Shown one piece after another: positions 9,039 to 17,967 of a stretch of 64,000 nt of DNA (position 1 is its first letter; each line of letters begins with the position of its first letter). The stretch is from Saccharomonospora marina XMU15 (GTDB lineage Bacteria > Actinomycetota > Actinomycetes > Mycobacteriales > Pseudonocardiaceae): positions 2,818,628 to 2,882,627 of the forward strand of contig NZ_CM001439.1 of NCBI RefSeq assembly GCF_000244955.1. The letters run 5' to 3'. The notes under the pieces are model-generated. The model was not told the origin of the DNA, searched no databases, and saw only the letters and a list, made by a program, of their open reading frames with translations. Made by a program: the position numbers and the translations under genes.

Positions 9039-9647
9039 TCAGAGCAGCCACCGGTTGCGGTTGACCAGCGGCAGGTGCGCCCAGCGGCGGCCGAGGCCCC
9101 AGGTGTTGCCCGCGTACACCGCGGCCAGCACGATCAGCACCAGGGCGTAGACGATGTGGTAGTCCACCACGGGGTTGGTCGACATCGAGGGCTCACCGGC
9201 GGCGGTGACCCGGTCCAGTGGCCACTCGGCCGCCCACATCAGCAGCATCATCACCGTCCCGGCGAGCGCGGAAAGCCGCAGGCCGATGCCGAGCAGCACC
9301 GCGACACCGATACCGGCCAGCCCCACCATGAACAGCCAGTCCGCCCACGCCGAACCGGCCCACGAGCCAAGCGTGGCGTCGAACGGGCCCACATCGACGC
9401 CGCTGAGGAAGCCACGGGTGGGCGAGCCGCCGTTGAGCCACGCCCGCTCCGCGCTCGTGGCGTAGCCGAAGCCGAAGGTCTTGTCCAAGAACGCCCACAG
9501 GAACACGAAGCCGGTGGCAATACGCAGGACCGCCGTGAGCTTGCCCGCCGTGGTGGTCATGACCGCCCCGTGCCGGGGCGCCGTCTCCGCGGCGTCGCGG
9601 CCGGGGATCTGCATCGACTCGATGCGCGGTTGGTCTTTCACGGACAT
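9039..9647 (-). CDS. DoxX-family membrane protein
   Basis: 202 residues with four predicted membrane segments (about 36-54, 104-124, 128-147 and 160-183) and the DoxX/DoxD signature region [22 protein letters not shown]. Relatives include the small subunit of thiosulfate:quinone oxidoreductase and actinobacterial DoxX proteins linked to redox stress. The specific reaction is unknown. The ATG has AGGAG about 9 bases upstream. It is divergent from the alcohol dehydrogenase, with a DosR-type box (9740-9753) in the gap. The first 30 residues look like a cytoplasmic extension. Confidence 0.85.
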   Translation of the reverse strand: MSVKDQPRIESMQIPGRDAAETAPRHGAVMTTTAGKLTAVLRIATGFVFLWAFLDKTFGFGYATSAERAWLNGGSPTRGFLSGVDVGPFDATLGSWAGSAWADWLFMVGLAGIGVAVLLGIGLRLSALAGTVMMLLMWAAEWPLDRVTAAGEPSMSTNPVVDYHIVYALVLIVLAAVYAGNTWGLGRRWAHLPLVNRNRWLL

Positions 9648-9739
9648 GGTCTACTCCTCTTGGATTGCCTCGTCGGAAACGGCCGGATGGCCCAGCGAGG
9701 GTCCGGACCAGTGTCTCGGCCCGCACCCGACCCGCGCCG

Positions 9740-9753
9740 GGGCCGAAAGGCCT
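9740..9753. promoter_or_regulatory. DosR-type box, doxX / adh promoter gap
   Basis: GGGCCGAAAGGCCT fits GGGNCNNNNGNCCY and differs at two positions from the box at 21378-21391. It is 92 bp before the DoxX start and 79 bp before the dehydrogenase start, in a divergent gap. Confidence 0.5.
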
Positions 9754-9832
9754 CACCGGGCCGGGGCTATGGTCTCGGCGGGCGATGTGTCCGAACAGGA
9801 CAGTTTTTGGCAGGACGGGGAGGAGCGAGCGG

Positions 9833-10855
9833 ATGCGAGCATGGCGGGTGACGCGGCCGGGACCGATGGCGCTCGGCCCGCACGGGCCGCTCAGGTTCGG
9901 CGAGGACGACCCGGTGCCGGAACCGAGCCGTGGTGAGCTGCTGCTGCGGGTGCTGGCGTGCGGCGTGTGCCGTACCGACCTGCACGTGGCCGAGGGCGAC
10001 CTGCCGGTGCACAAGCCGGACGTGGTGCCAGGACACGAGGTCGTCGGCGAGGTCGTCGGAACCGGCGAGGGAGCGGGGGAGTCGTTCTCCGTCGGGGACC
10101 GGGTCGGTGTCGCGTGGCTGCGCGGCACCTGCGGGCGGTGCCGGTTCTGCGCCAGGGGCGAGGAGAACCTGTGCCCGTACTCCACCTACACCGGGTGGGA
10201 CGCCGACGGCGGATACGCCGACTACACCACGGTGCCCGCCGACTACGCGCTCCCGCTGCCTGCGGGCTATTCCGACGCCGAACTGGCCCCGCTGCTGTGC
10301 GCGGGCATCATTGGCTACCGGGCGCTGCGGCGCGCGCAGCTGCCACCCGGCGGCAGGCTCGGAATCTACGGTTTCGGAGCCAGCGCGCACCTGGCCGCAC
10401 AGGTCGCGCTCGCCGAGGGCGCGCGGCTGCACGTGCTGACCCGCAGCGCGAAGGCAAGGCAACTGGCCGCCGAACTCGGCGCGGCCAGCACGCAGGGTGC
10501 GGCGGAGCAGCCGCCGGAGCCGCTGGACTCGGCCATCCTGTTCGCGCCCGCGGGCGAGCTGGTGCCGCCAGCGCTGGCCGCGCTGGATCGGGGCGGCACC
10601 CTGTCGATCGCCGGGATTCACCTGTCCGACATCCCGCAGCTGAACTACCAGCGGCACCTGTTCCAGGAACGGCAGGTGCGCAGTGTCACCGCGAACACCC
10701 GCGCCGACGCGACCGAGTTCCTGCGGTTCGCGGCAGGCAACCGGCTGCGGGTCAGCACCACCCGCTACCCGCTGGAGCAGGCCGACCACGCGCTCGTGGA
10801 CCTGGCCGCCGACCGGGTGAACGGCGCCGCCGTGCTCGCGGCGAGCACGGGGTAG
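9833..10855 (+). CDS. Zinc-dependent alcohol dehydrogenase
   Basis: 340 residues of the medium-chain dehydrogenase family. Catalytic zinc ligands are in CGVCRTDLH and GHEVVGEV; the structural zinc cysteines are in [15 protein letters not shown]. The nucleotide-binding fold begins [18 protein letters not shown]. It resembles AdhA-type enzymes that interconvert alcohols and aldehydes with NAD(P). ATG 9833 was chosen over the longer frame because AGGAG (9821-9825) is 7 bases before it and the upstream part is a promoter gap holding a DosR-type box. It may serve fermentative redox balance under hypoxia. Confidence 0.9.
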   Translation: MRAWRVTRPGPMALGPHGPLRFGEDDPVPEPSRGELLLRVLACGVCRTDLHVAEGDLPVHKPDVVPGHEVVGEVVGTGEGAGESFSVGDRVGVAWLRGTCGRCRFCARGEENLCPYSTYTGWDADGGYADYTTVPADYALPLPAGYSDAELAPLLCAGIIGYRALRRAQLPPGGRLGIYGFGASAHLAAQVALAEGARLHVLTRSAKARQLAAELGAASTQGAAEQPPEPLDSAILFAPAGELVPPALAALDRGGTLSIAGIHLSDIPQLNYQRHLFQERQVRSVTANTRADATEFLRFAAGNRLRVSTTRYPLEQADHALVDLAADRVNGAAVLAASTG

Positions 10856-10921
10856 GGGCATTCGGACCTGCCGCCGCGGGCCCGCCTCTGCTGTAGTGGT
10901 GCGGGCGAGGAGGTGGTTTCG

Positions 10922-11902
10922 GTGCGGGCGAGAGCCATCCGCAGGTTGCTGGCGGCCGTGGCGGTGTTCCTGGCGGTCGGTGCCGCTGTCGCGGCGCTGT
11001 TGCTGTTCGGCGGTGATGAGCAGCGACCTGCCGCGCCGCCGCCCTCGCGGCCGCCGTCGACGACGTCGGCGCCCACCTCGACACCGCCGCCGCGCGATTC
11101 GGTGCTCGTGGTCAAGATCGACAACGTGAGCGCCGCCCGCCCACAGACCGGCCTCGCCGCCGCGGAGGTCGTCTACGTGGAGCCGGTCGAGGGTGGGCTC
11201 ACCCGGCTCGCCGCGGTGTACTCCGGCCGGCTGCCCGCGGTGGCAGGCCCGGTCCGCAGTGCCCGCGAGACCGACGCGGAACTGCTCGCCCAGTACGGCC
11301 ACCCGACCCTGGCCTTCTCAGGGGCGGCACCCGAGATCATGGACGCGTTGCGCGCGGCACCGCTGAATGTCGTGACCGAGCTGTCACACCCCGGCGCGTA
11401 CTACCGGGACCCGGGCAGGCCGCGCCCGCACAACCTCTACACCCGCCCCGCCGAACTGCCCATGGGAACCGGGGCTGGTCCGAACCGGGTGCTGCGGTTC
11501 GGGGTCGCCCCCGCCGGTGGGCGCGCCATGACCGAGCACACGGTGTCCTACCGGGCGGCCTCGTATCACCTGCGATGGTCGGCCCAGCAGCGGAGGTGGC
11601 TGGTGTCGCTCGACGGTTCGCCGCTGATCTCCTCCGGCGCCGGACAGGTCGGCGCGGCCACGGTGGTGATCCAGCACGTGCGAGTCGAACCCGGTCGAGG
11701 GGTGCGCGACAGCACCGGATCGCTTTCTCCGTTCGCCCGCACGGTCGGCACCGGCAGGGTGACCGTGCTGCGCGACGGCCTCGCGTTCGAAGGAACGTGG
11801 TCCAGGCCAACGGCGGCCGAGGGGACGCGGTTCACCACGAACGACGGGGAACCGCTGCGGCTGGCGAAGGGGCCGGTGTGGGTGTTTCTCGTCGGGTCCT
11901 GA
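10922..11902 (+). CDS. DUF3048-domain membrane-anchored protein (YerB-like)
   Basis: 326 residues. An N-terminal membrane anchor (about 8-30, LLAAVAVFLAVGAAVAALLL) is followed by a Pro/Ser/Thr-rich linker and a DUF3048 domain (VVKIDNVSAARPQTGLAAA; PVRSARETDAELL; YYRDPGRPRPHNLYT). The domain is found in surface-exposed proteins such as Bacillus YerB; its function is unknown. GTG 10922 has GAGGAGG (10907-10913) 8 bases upstream, so it is preferred to GTG 10913. It is a single gene between the dehydrogenase and the ABC operon and is not an obvious stress-regulon member. Confidence 0.85.
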   Translation: MRARAIRRLLAAVAVFLAVGAAVAALLLFGGDEQRPAAPPPSRPPSTTSAPTSTPPPRDSVLVVKIDNVSAARPQTGLAAAEVVYVEPVEGGLTRLAAVYSGRLPAVAGPVRSARETDAELLAQYGHPTLAFSGAAPEIMDALRAAPLNVVTELSHPGAYYRDPGRPRPHNLYTRPAELPMGTGAGPNRVLRFGVAPAGGRAMTEHTVSYRAASYHLRWSAQQRRWLVSLDGSPLISSGAGQVGAATVVIQHVRVEPGRGVRDSTGSLSPFARTVGTGRVTVLRDGLAFEGTWSRPTAAEGTRFTTNDGEPLRLAKGPVWVFLVGS

Positions 11903-12002
11903 CCCGGTATTCGTGGTCCAGGCGCGGGCGGGTTGTCCAGTCCGTTTCGCTTGGGGGCGTTGGGCTCTAGGCCAGGCGCGGTGGCAACGCCACCGTGGAC
12001 CC

Positions 12003-12995
12003 ATGGCAGAGGATACGGCTGTGGCCACTCGACCACCCGGCACCCGCGGCGACGTGTTGCGCGTGCGGGACCTGACGAAGCGCTTCGGGGACCGAGTGGC
12101 CGTGGATTCGGTGAGTTTCCACGTCGCACCCGGCGAGACCTACGGCCTGCTCGGGCCCAACGGCGCGGGCAAGACCACCGCGATCCGCATGGTGTGCGGG
12201 CTGGCCAGGCCGGACGCGGGCGAGGTCGTGATCGCGGGCGAGCGGGTGAGCCGATCCGCCGTGCGGGCCAAGGCGCTGGTCGGCTACGTTCCGCAGGAGG
12301 TGGCGCTGTACCCGGACCTCTCGGCGAGGGAGAACCTGAACTTCTTCGGCAGGTTGTACCGGCTGGGCGGGAAACCGCTGCGACGCAGGGTCGACGAGGT
12401 GCTGGAGCTGACCGGGCTCGCCGATCGCGCGGGGGAGCGGGTGGAGTCCTTCTCCGGTGGCATGCGCAGGCGCCTCAACATCGGTGCCGCGCTGCTGCAC
12501 CAGCCGACGCTGCTCGTGCTCGACGAGCCGACCGTCGGGGTGGACCCGCAGAGCAGGCACGCGATCATGGACAGTGTCCGGGCGTTCGGGGCCGCGGGCA
12601 TGGCGATCCTCTACACCACTCACTACATGGAGGAAGCCGAGCGGCTGTGCGACCGGGTCGGCATCATCGACCACGGCAAACTGATCGCGGAGGGCACCCG
12701 CAGGGAGTTGGTGTCGCGGCTTGGTGAGCGCGACCGCGTCGCGCTCACCGTGGACGGCGACGCCACGGCGTTCGCCGCCGAGTGCGGCAGGCTGCCTGGT
12801 GTGGCGGCGGTCGACACCACCACCGAAGCGGGGCACTCGCAGGTGTCGCTCGTGGTGAGCCAGGGACGCTCGGCGCTGCCCGCGCTGCTGGAGGCGGCCG
12901 AACGCAGCGGGGCGACCGTGCGCTCGGCCGAGGTGATCGAGCCCGACCTCGAGGCCGTGTTCCTGCACCTGACCGGAACGGCGCTGCGCGAATGA
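12003..12995 (+). CDS. ABC-2 type exporter, ATP-binding protein
   Basis: 330 residues. Walker A GPNGAGKTT (51-59), signature FSGGMRRRL, Walker B LLVLDEPTVGVD and an H-loop TTHYMEE are all present. It is of the DrrA/CcmA type with a C-terminal extension after the nucleotide-binding domain. ATG 12003 gives the normal N terminus, while the open frame upstream contains no family sequence. The stop overlaps the start of the permease gene (ATGA at 12992). Operon: ATPase, permease, second permease (frameshifted). The substrate is not apparent; drugs, lipids or polyketides are typical. Confidence 0.92.
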   Translation: MAEDTAVATRPPGTRGDVLRVRDLTKRFGDRVAVDSVSFHVAPGETYGLLGPNGAGKTTAIRMVCGLARPDAGEVVIAGERVSRSAVRAKALVGYVPQEVALYPDLSARENLNFFGRLYRLGGKPLRRRVDEVLELTGLADRAGERVESFSGGMRRRLNIGAALLHQPTLLVLDEPTVGVDPQSRHAIMDSVRAFGAAGMAILYTTHYMEEAERLCDRVGIIDHGKLIAEGTRRELVSRLGERDRVALTVDGDATAFAAECGRLPGVAAVDTTTEAGHSQVSLVVSQGRSALPALLEAAERSGATVRSAEVIEPDLEAVFLHLTGTALRE

Positions 12996-14164
12996 CCCCG
13001 CCAACAGCACTGCTCATCGCGGGCAAGGACCTGCGCCAGCGGTCACGGGACCGCTCGGCGCTCGTGCTGGTGTTCATCGCACCGCTGGTGGTCGCCGCCC
13101 TGATCAGCCTCGCGTTCGGTTCCGCGGAACGGTTCCACGCCGACGTGGCCGTGGTCGACAACGACAACGGTCCGGTCTCGGCCGGCTTCACCGCCATGCT
13201 GCGCGGTGACGAACTGCGCGACGTGCTGACCGTGCACCCCGTCGCCGACGAGGCCACCGTGCGCATGCGCGTGGACAGCGGCGAACTGGGCGCGGCGTTC
13301 GTGCTGCCGGAAGGGCTTTCCCGCGGCACCCGCGGCGCGGCCGCGCCCGACATCACCGTGCTGTCCGGCGTCGACTCCTCGGTGTCGGCACTTGTCGCCA
13401 GTTCGGTGGCGGATGCCTTCGTGGCGCAGCTCAACGCCGACACGCTGTCGGTGAACACCGCGCTGGCGGCGGGCGTGCCGGCTGACCGCGCGGCGGAACT
13501 GGCGCGGCAGGCGGCAGCACTGAGCCTGCCGGAACAGGTGCGCCCCGAACCCGCCGGCACCGAACAGGTGGATGCCAAAAGCTACTACGCACCCGCGATG
13601 GGCATCCTGTTCATGCTGTTCACGATCGGTTTCGGCGCACGGGGATGGTTCGCAGAGCGCGACGGCGCGACGCTGGACCGCATCGCCGCGGCACCGCTGG
13701 CCACCGGATCGCTGCTGGTGGGCAAGGCGTTGGCGACGTTCGCCTACGGGGTGGCGGGCCTGAGCACGGTGGCCGTGGTGACCTCACTGGCGTTCGGCGC
13801 TGACTGGGGCCCGCCGCCGGCTGCGGCAGCCGTGATCGTCGCCATGGGCCTTTCGCTGGTGGCCTTGACGGCGCTGGTGATCGCCGTGTCCCGCACCCAG
13901 CGGCAGGCCGAGGGAATCGCGGCCACCGTCACCTTCGGCCTGGCGCTGATCGGCGGCAACTTCGTGTTCCTTTCGACGGCGCCGCCGCTGCTGAGCACCA
14001 TCGCGATGCTGACGCCCAACGGGTGGGCGTTGCGGGCGTTCACCGACCTGTCCTCCGGAGCACCGTGGACGAGCATCGGGGTGCCGATCCTGGCGATCCT
14101 GGCGTTCTGCGCCGTCACCGGCGGGGCCGCGCTGCTGCTGGCGCGAAGGGGAGTGGCCCGATGA
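12992..14164 (+). CDS. ABC-2 type permease
   Basis: 390 residues: one N-terminal membrane helix (about 26-45), a large extracytoplasmic domain (about 45-200) and five C-terminal helices, as in ABC-2 exporters. A family feature is SYYAPAMGILFMLFTIGFG in helix 2, followed by ERDGATLDRIAAAPL. It starts inside the ATPase stop and ends inside the start of the next permease (ATGA at 14161), so all three are translationally coupled and probably form one transporter with a heterodimeric membrane part. Confidence 0.88.
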   Translation: MTPPTALLIAGKDLRQRSRDRSALVLVFIAPLVVAALISLAFGSAERFHADVAVVDNDNGPVSAGFTAMLRGDELRDVLTVHPVADEATVRMRVDSGELGAAFVLPEGLSRGTRGAAAPDITVLSGVDSSVSALVASSVADAFVAQLNADTLSVNTALAAGVPADRAAELARQAAALSLPEQVRPEPAGTEQVDAKSYYAPAMGILFMLFTIGFGARGWFAERDGATLDRIAAAPLATGSLLVGKALATFAYGVAGLSTVAVVTSLAFGADWGPPPAAAAVIVAMGLSLVALTALVIAVSRTQRQAEGIAATVTFGLALIGGNFVFLSTAPPLLSTIAMLTPNGWALRAFTDLSSGAPWTSIGVPILAILAFCAVTGGAALLLARRGVAR

Positions 14165-15314
14165 GCATGCTGGCGATCGCGGGCGCGTCACTGCGCCGTA
14201 CCCTGCGCGACCGAGCGGGGCTGTTCTTCATCGTGGCGCTGCCGATCATCGTGATCCTCGTGGTCGGCGCGACCATGCGGGGGACGACGGAGATCAGGGT
14301 GGGTGTCACCACCGGCGACGGCCCGCTGGCGCAGAGCCTGCGCGGCCAGCTCGAGCGCACAGCCGGGCTGGTGGTGCTCGAACAACCCGACGAGGAGGCG
14401 GCCCGCGAAGCGCTGCGGCGCGGCGAGGTCCAGGCCGCGGTGCTGGTGCCCGACGACCTGGACCAGGCGCTGCTTGCCGGCGGCACCGCGGAGATCCCCG
14501 TGCTGACCACCGCGCGATCGGAGTCGGCGCTGGCCGCGATCAGCTCGGTGCGTGGTGCCGTGGCAGAACACGCGGCTGCGGTGCAGGCTGCGGTGTTCGC
14601 GGCCGAACAGGCGGGAGGCAGCCCGGCCGCGTGGCTGGACCTGGCGCGGCAACTGCGAGCGACCACGCCCACCGTCGAGGTCCGCACCGAGGTGGTGGAC
14701 GGCGACAGCGACATGCTGCCGGTCGGGTTCAGCTACAGCGCGCCGACCATGCTGGTGCTGCTGGTGTTCATCAACGCGCTCGCGGGCGGCGCGACGATGG
14801 TGGAGAACCGCAAGCTCGGCATCTACGACCGGGCACTGGCCGGGCCGGTGCTGCCGAGGCAACTGGTGCTCGGCGAGACCGCCTTCTACGGTTCGATGGC
14901 ACTGTTGCAGTCGGTGCTGATCGTCGGTGTGGGGGCGGTGCTGTTCGGGTGAGCTGGGGAGATCCACTGGCCGCGACGGTGCTCGTGGTGCTGTGGGCGC
15001 TGGTGGGTGCGGGCGCGGGCATGCTGAGCGGCACGCTGTTTCGCACCCCGGAACAGGCCTCGGCGATCGGGCCCGCGGTCGGTATCGCCTTCGGCATGCT
15101 CGGCGGCTGCATGTGGCCGCTGGAGCTGGTACCGCCCGCCGTCCGCGCGGCGGGCCACGCGACACCGCACGCCTGGGCGGTGGATTCGTGGACGGTGCTG
15201 CTGGCTCAGGACGGGAACCTGGCCGACATCGCGCTGCCGCTGACCGTGCTGGCGGGATTCGCCGCGCTGCTGCTGGCGGCGGCGGTGTACCGGCTGCGCA
15301 GGTCACTGGTGTGA
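14161..15314 (+). pseudogene. Second ABC-2 permease, interrupted by a frameshift
   Basis: The frame from ATG 14161 encodes a normal ABC-2 permease start (264 residues, MSMLAIAGASLRRTLRD to VGVGAVLFG) and stops at TGA 14950-14952 in the middle of the membrane domain. The rest of the protein (from VSWGDPLAATVLVVLWALVG to YRLRRSLV, stop 15312-15314) continues without a gap in the frame one base over. The join reads CTGTTCGGGTGAGC; one extra G would restore a full protein of about 385 residues. This is a recent single-base deletion in a G-run or a sequencing error. If real, the exporter may be inactive unless the first permease works alone. Confidence 0.8.
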
Positions 15315-15326
15315 GCCAGGGCGAAA

Positions 15327-15365
15327 CCACGGCAGGGCAGGCCAGACCCGCCTGCCCTGCCGTGG
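15327..15365. terminator. Strong hairpin terminator between convergent genes
   Basis: CCACGGCAGGGCAGG (15327-15341) pairs perfectly over 15 bp with CCTGCCCTGCCGTGG (15351-15365), with a 9-base loop. It starts 12 bp after the permease stop, and the convergent kinase gene ends at 15449. Confidence 0.8.
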
Positions 15366-15448
15366 CCGCCGGTCTCGGCGCCGCGGTTGCGCTGCTGGGC
15401 GAGGGTTTTCGGTGCGTCGAAGAGGTGGCAGGGTTCGCGCCCCGCGAC

Positions 15449-16894
15449 TCAGTCCACAAGCACCCGCAGCGCCTGGGCAAGCGAGCGGGCTGGCGTGCCC
15501 GAGGTGTCGATGTCCGAGGCCGACGGCCACGAATCGGCATCCCGCGACATGGCCGCCGCGATGCGGGGGTCGGCGTCGGAGACGTCGCCGTGCCGCGCGC
15601 GGATCCGCTGGGCGGCCACTTCGGCGGGCGCCACACAGCGCAGCGCCACCGCCTCGCTGTGAGCGCGGGCGGCGGTGCGCTCGGCCTCGGCGCGATCGTC
15701 GGCTCGCACCCAGGACGCGTCCAGCACCACGGTCTCTCCCTCGGCCAGCAGGCCCGAGGCGCGGTGCAGCAACTCGCCGTAGGTTCGCTCGGTGTGCTCC
15801 GGCGTGTAGATCCCACGCTGGTACTCCGCGGCGGCAGACTCGTGCGGTGATCGCCCGGCGAGTTCCTTGCGCAGCCGGTCGGTGGACAGCAGCACGGCGC
15901 CGAGCTCGTCGGCGACCAGCCCGGCCACGGTGGACTTGCCGGTACCGGGAAGCCCGCCGACCATGATCAGCCGGGGCCGTCCCGCGCGCAGGTGCCGTAG
16001 CGTGAGGTCGGCGTACTCCCGTGCGGTGCGCTTCGACGCGGCATCGCCCTGGGTGGCGCGCAGGCACGCCACCTTGGCCCGGACGAAGGCCCGGTAGGCG
16101 ATGTAGTGGTGCCGCAGCGAGGCAGGCGCCGGGTCGGCGGCGAACTCGGCGTAGCGGTCGAGCAGCCGCCGCGCGGTGTCCGTGGCACCGAGCCGCTCCA
16201 GATCCATCGCCAGGAACGCGATGTCGTCGAGGCCGTCCAGCCAGCGGAGCCGGTCGTCGAACTCGAGGCAGTCGAGCACCCTCGGGCCGTCGTCGAGGCA
16301 GAACACGTCGTCGGTCAGCAGGTCCCCGTGTCCGTCGAGTACCCGCCCCGCCGCGATCCGGCGGGCGAACATGGGCTCGCGCCCGGCGAGGAAGTCCAGC
16401 GTGAGCCGCTCGATCTCCGCGGTGAGGTCGCCGTCGAGCACACCGACCTGGCGCACCTGGTCGAAACTGTCGCACCAGCGCTGCCTGATGGCGTCGCGGC
16501 TGCCCTCGGCGGAGATCCGCTCGCCGCGAGCCGCCGTGCTGTGGAAGGCGGCGATCATCCTCGCCAGCCGGTCGACCACCTCGGCGACGTCCTCACCTTG
16601 CTTGACGAGTGTGGACAGTCGGCGATCCTCCGGCATCCTGCGCATCACGACCAGGTAGTCCGCGGCGCCGCCGTCGACATCGGACACCTCGGAAACGCCG
16701 AGGTAGACGTCGGGGGCGAGCCTGCGGTTCAGCTCCACCTCCCTGCGACACGCCGCGAGCCGCAGCCGCGGCGTGCTGAAGTCCACGAACTCCAGGTTCA
16801 CCGGCTTCTTCAGCTTGTACGCCCGCTCGCCCACGAGGAACACCACACCGATGTGGGTCTCGTGCACAGCGGCGAACTCGTCGAAGGTCGACAT
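15449..16894 (-). CDS. Rv2004c-like phosphotransferase / P-loop kinase fusion
   Basis: 481 residues in two parts. The first (about 1-310) resembles an aminoglycoside-phosphotransferase-type kinase (VFLVGERAYKLKKPV; VLDGHGDLLTDDVF with the catalytic-loop-like HGDL; CLEFDDRL). The second (about 320-481) is a P-loop kinase of the gluconate-kinase-like AAA type (VGGLPGTGKST; STDRLRKEL; VVLDASWVR). This matches DosR-regulated Rv2004c of M. tuberculosis in size and order; the substrate is unknown. Its ATG shares a base with the stop of the upstream USP gene (TGATG), which mirrors the Rv2005c-Rv2004c pair. Confidence 0.87.
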   Translation of the reverse strand: MSTFDEFAAVHETHIGVVFLVGERAYKLKKPVNLEFVDFSTPRLRLAACRREVELNRRLAPDVYLGVSEVSDVDGGAADYLVVMRRMPEDRRLSTLVKQGEDVAEVVDRLARMIAAFHSTAARGERISAEGSRDAIRQRWCDSFDQVRQVGVLDGDLTAEIERLTLDFLAGREPMFARRIAAGRVLDGHGDLLTDDVFCLDDGPRVLDCLEFDDRLRWLDGLDDIAFLAMDLERLGATDTARRLLDRYAEFAADPAPASLRHHYIAYRAFVRAKVACLRATQGDAASKRTAREYADLTLRHLRAGRPRLIMVGGLPGTGKSTVAGLVADELGAVLLSTDRLRKELAGRSPHESAAAEYQRGIYTPEHTERTYGELLHRASGLLAEGETVVLDASWVRADDRAEAERTAARAHSEAVALRCVAPAEVAAQRIRARHGDVSDADPRIAAAMSRDADSWPSASDIDTSGTPARSLAQALRVLVD

Positions 16895-17808
16895 CACTCG
16901 CCTGCACGCTCGGAGCGGGCGATCATGACAGGGCACTCGGCGTGGTGGATCAGCGCCTGACTGGTGGAACCGAGCAGCATTCCGGTGAAACCACCGCGGC
17001 CGCGGCTGCCCACGACCAGAAGCTGCGCCCTGCGGCTCCATTCCAGCAGTTCGTGCCTCGGCTTGTCCTTCTCGATGACCCGCCGCACCGGCACGTCGGG
17101 GTACTTCTCCTGCCAGCCCGCGAGCCGCTCGGCGAGCCGCCGCTGTTCGACCTCCCTCATCGGCTCCCAGTCGAAGTACATGCGGGCCTCGCTGAAGACG
17201 TCGGTGTCGGTGTCGCTCCAGGTGTGCACGGCGACCAGCTCCACCCCGCGGAAACTCGCCTCGTCGAAGGCGTAGCCGATGGCGCGCTCGCTGGTCGGGC
17301 TGCCGTCGATCCCGACAACCACCGGCCGCCGGTCGTCGGTGGCCACCTCGGCGTAGTCGCTGCGCACCGACACGACCGGGCAACCGGCGTGCGCGACCAG
17401 AGCGAGCGTGGTGGAGCCGACCAGCGCGCCGGTGAGCCCGGTGCGCCCGGAGGAACCCAGCACGATCATCGCCGCTTCGGAGGAGGCACGCAGCAGGAAC
17501 GGGATGGGGGGATCGGTCTCGAACCGCGTGTGGATGTCGATGTCACCGGCGTCACCGGCCTGCCTGGCGATGTCCCTCGCGGCGCGCAGCGTCTCCCAGC
17601 TCTGCCTGCGCAGCTCCTCCATGAACGACTCCGGTGGCGGCACCGTGGTGCCGACGTAGAGGTCGGGAAAGCCCGCCGCGTGCACCAGCTGGAGCGGGAG
17701 GTGGTGCTTGGCCGCCGTGTTCGCGGCCCAGCGCACCGCCCGCAGCGACGCCTCGGTGCTGTCGACACCGGCCACGATCGCGCCCACGGCATGGTTGGGC
17801 GTGTTCAT
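16894..17808 (-). CDS. Universal stress protein, Rv2005c-like
   Basis: 304 residues, two UspA domains with intact nucleotide loops (GSSGRTGLTGALVGS and GSRGRGGFTGMLLGS). The start ATG 17808 has GGGGAG upstream. It is coupled to the downstream Rv2004c-like gene by a one-base stop/start overlap, the same pair as in the M. tuberculosis DosR regulon. Upstream are two opposed DosR-type boxes (17875-17888 and 17897-17910) shared with the divergent lycopene cyclase gene. Confidence 0.93.
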   Translation of the reverse strand: MNTPNHAVGAIVAGVDSTEASLRAVRWAANTAAKHHLPLQLVHAAGFPDLYVGTTVPPPESFMEELRRQSWETLRAARDIARQAGDAGDIDIHTRFETDPPIPFLLRASSEAAMIVLGSSGRTGLTGALVGSTTLALVAHAGCPVVSVRSDYAEVATDDRRPVVVGIDGSPTSERAIGYAFDEASFRGVELVAVHTWSDTDTDVFSEARMYFDWEPMREVEQRRLAERLAGWQEKYPDVPVRRVIEKDKPRHELLEWSRRAQLLVVGSRGRGGFTGMLLGSTSQALIHHAECPVMIARSERAGE

Positions 17809-17874
17809 GCCGAACTCCCCTCAGTGTGTGTTGTTGTCGAACCTGACGGTAGGCCCGGCGTCGCCGGTACGCAG

Positions 17875-17888
17875 CGGCCGGAAGTCCC
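17875..17888 (-). promoter_or_regulatory. DosR-type box facing the USP gene
   Basis: On the minus strand this reads GGGACTTCCGGCCG, a match to the GGGNCNNNNGNCC core. It lies 67 bp upstream of the USP start. The same GGGACTTCCGGC string occurs on the other strand at 17897, and the two are 22 bp apart start to start (about two helical turns). Confidence 0.55.
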
Positions 17889-17896
17889 CGGCCCTC

Positions 17897-17910
17897 GGGA
17901 CTTCCGGCAA
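17897..17910 (+). promoter_or_regulatory. DosR-type box facing the lycopene cyclase gene
   Basis: GGGACTTCCGGCAA keeps the first half-site and the G-N-C of the second; the last two bases differ from consensus. It lies 57 bp upstream of the lycopene cyclase ATG and points toward it. Confidence 0.45.
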
Positions 17911-17967
17911 GGCCGAAAACCGCGGAGCCACCTGGCGAGCGCGCGGGTCGGCTGGTTGCCTTGCGGC

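Noticed and set aside
9665-9832. Longer start for the alcohol dehydrogenase
   Set aside because: It has no family sequence and lacks a ribosome-binding site; AGGAG at 9821 supports ATG 9833.
11979-11995. Short hairpin GGTGGC-AAC-GCCACC before the ABC ATPase gene
   Set aside because: The stem is only 6-7 bp in very GC-rich DNA, so it is expected by chance. It may include the start region but gives no clear regulatory meaning.
17881-17906. GGAAGTCC...GGACTTCC as a transcription terminator
   Set aside because: It lies between divergent gene starts, not ends, and its halves are better read as two opposed DosR-type boxes.
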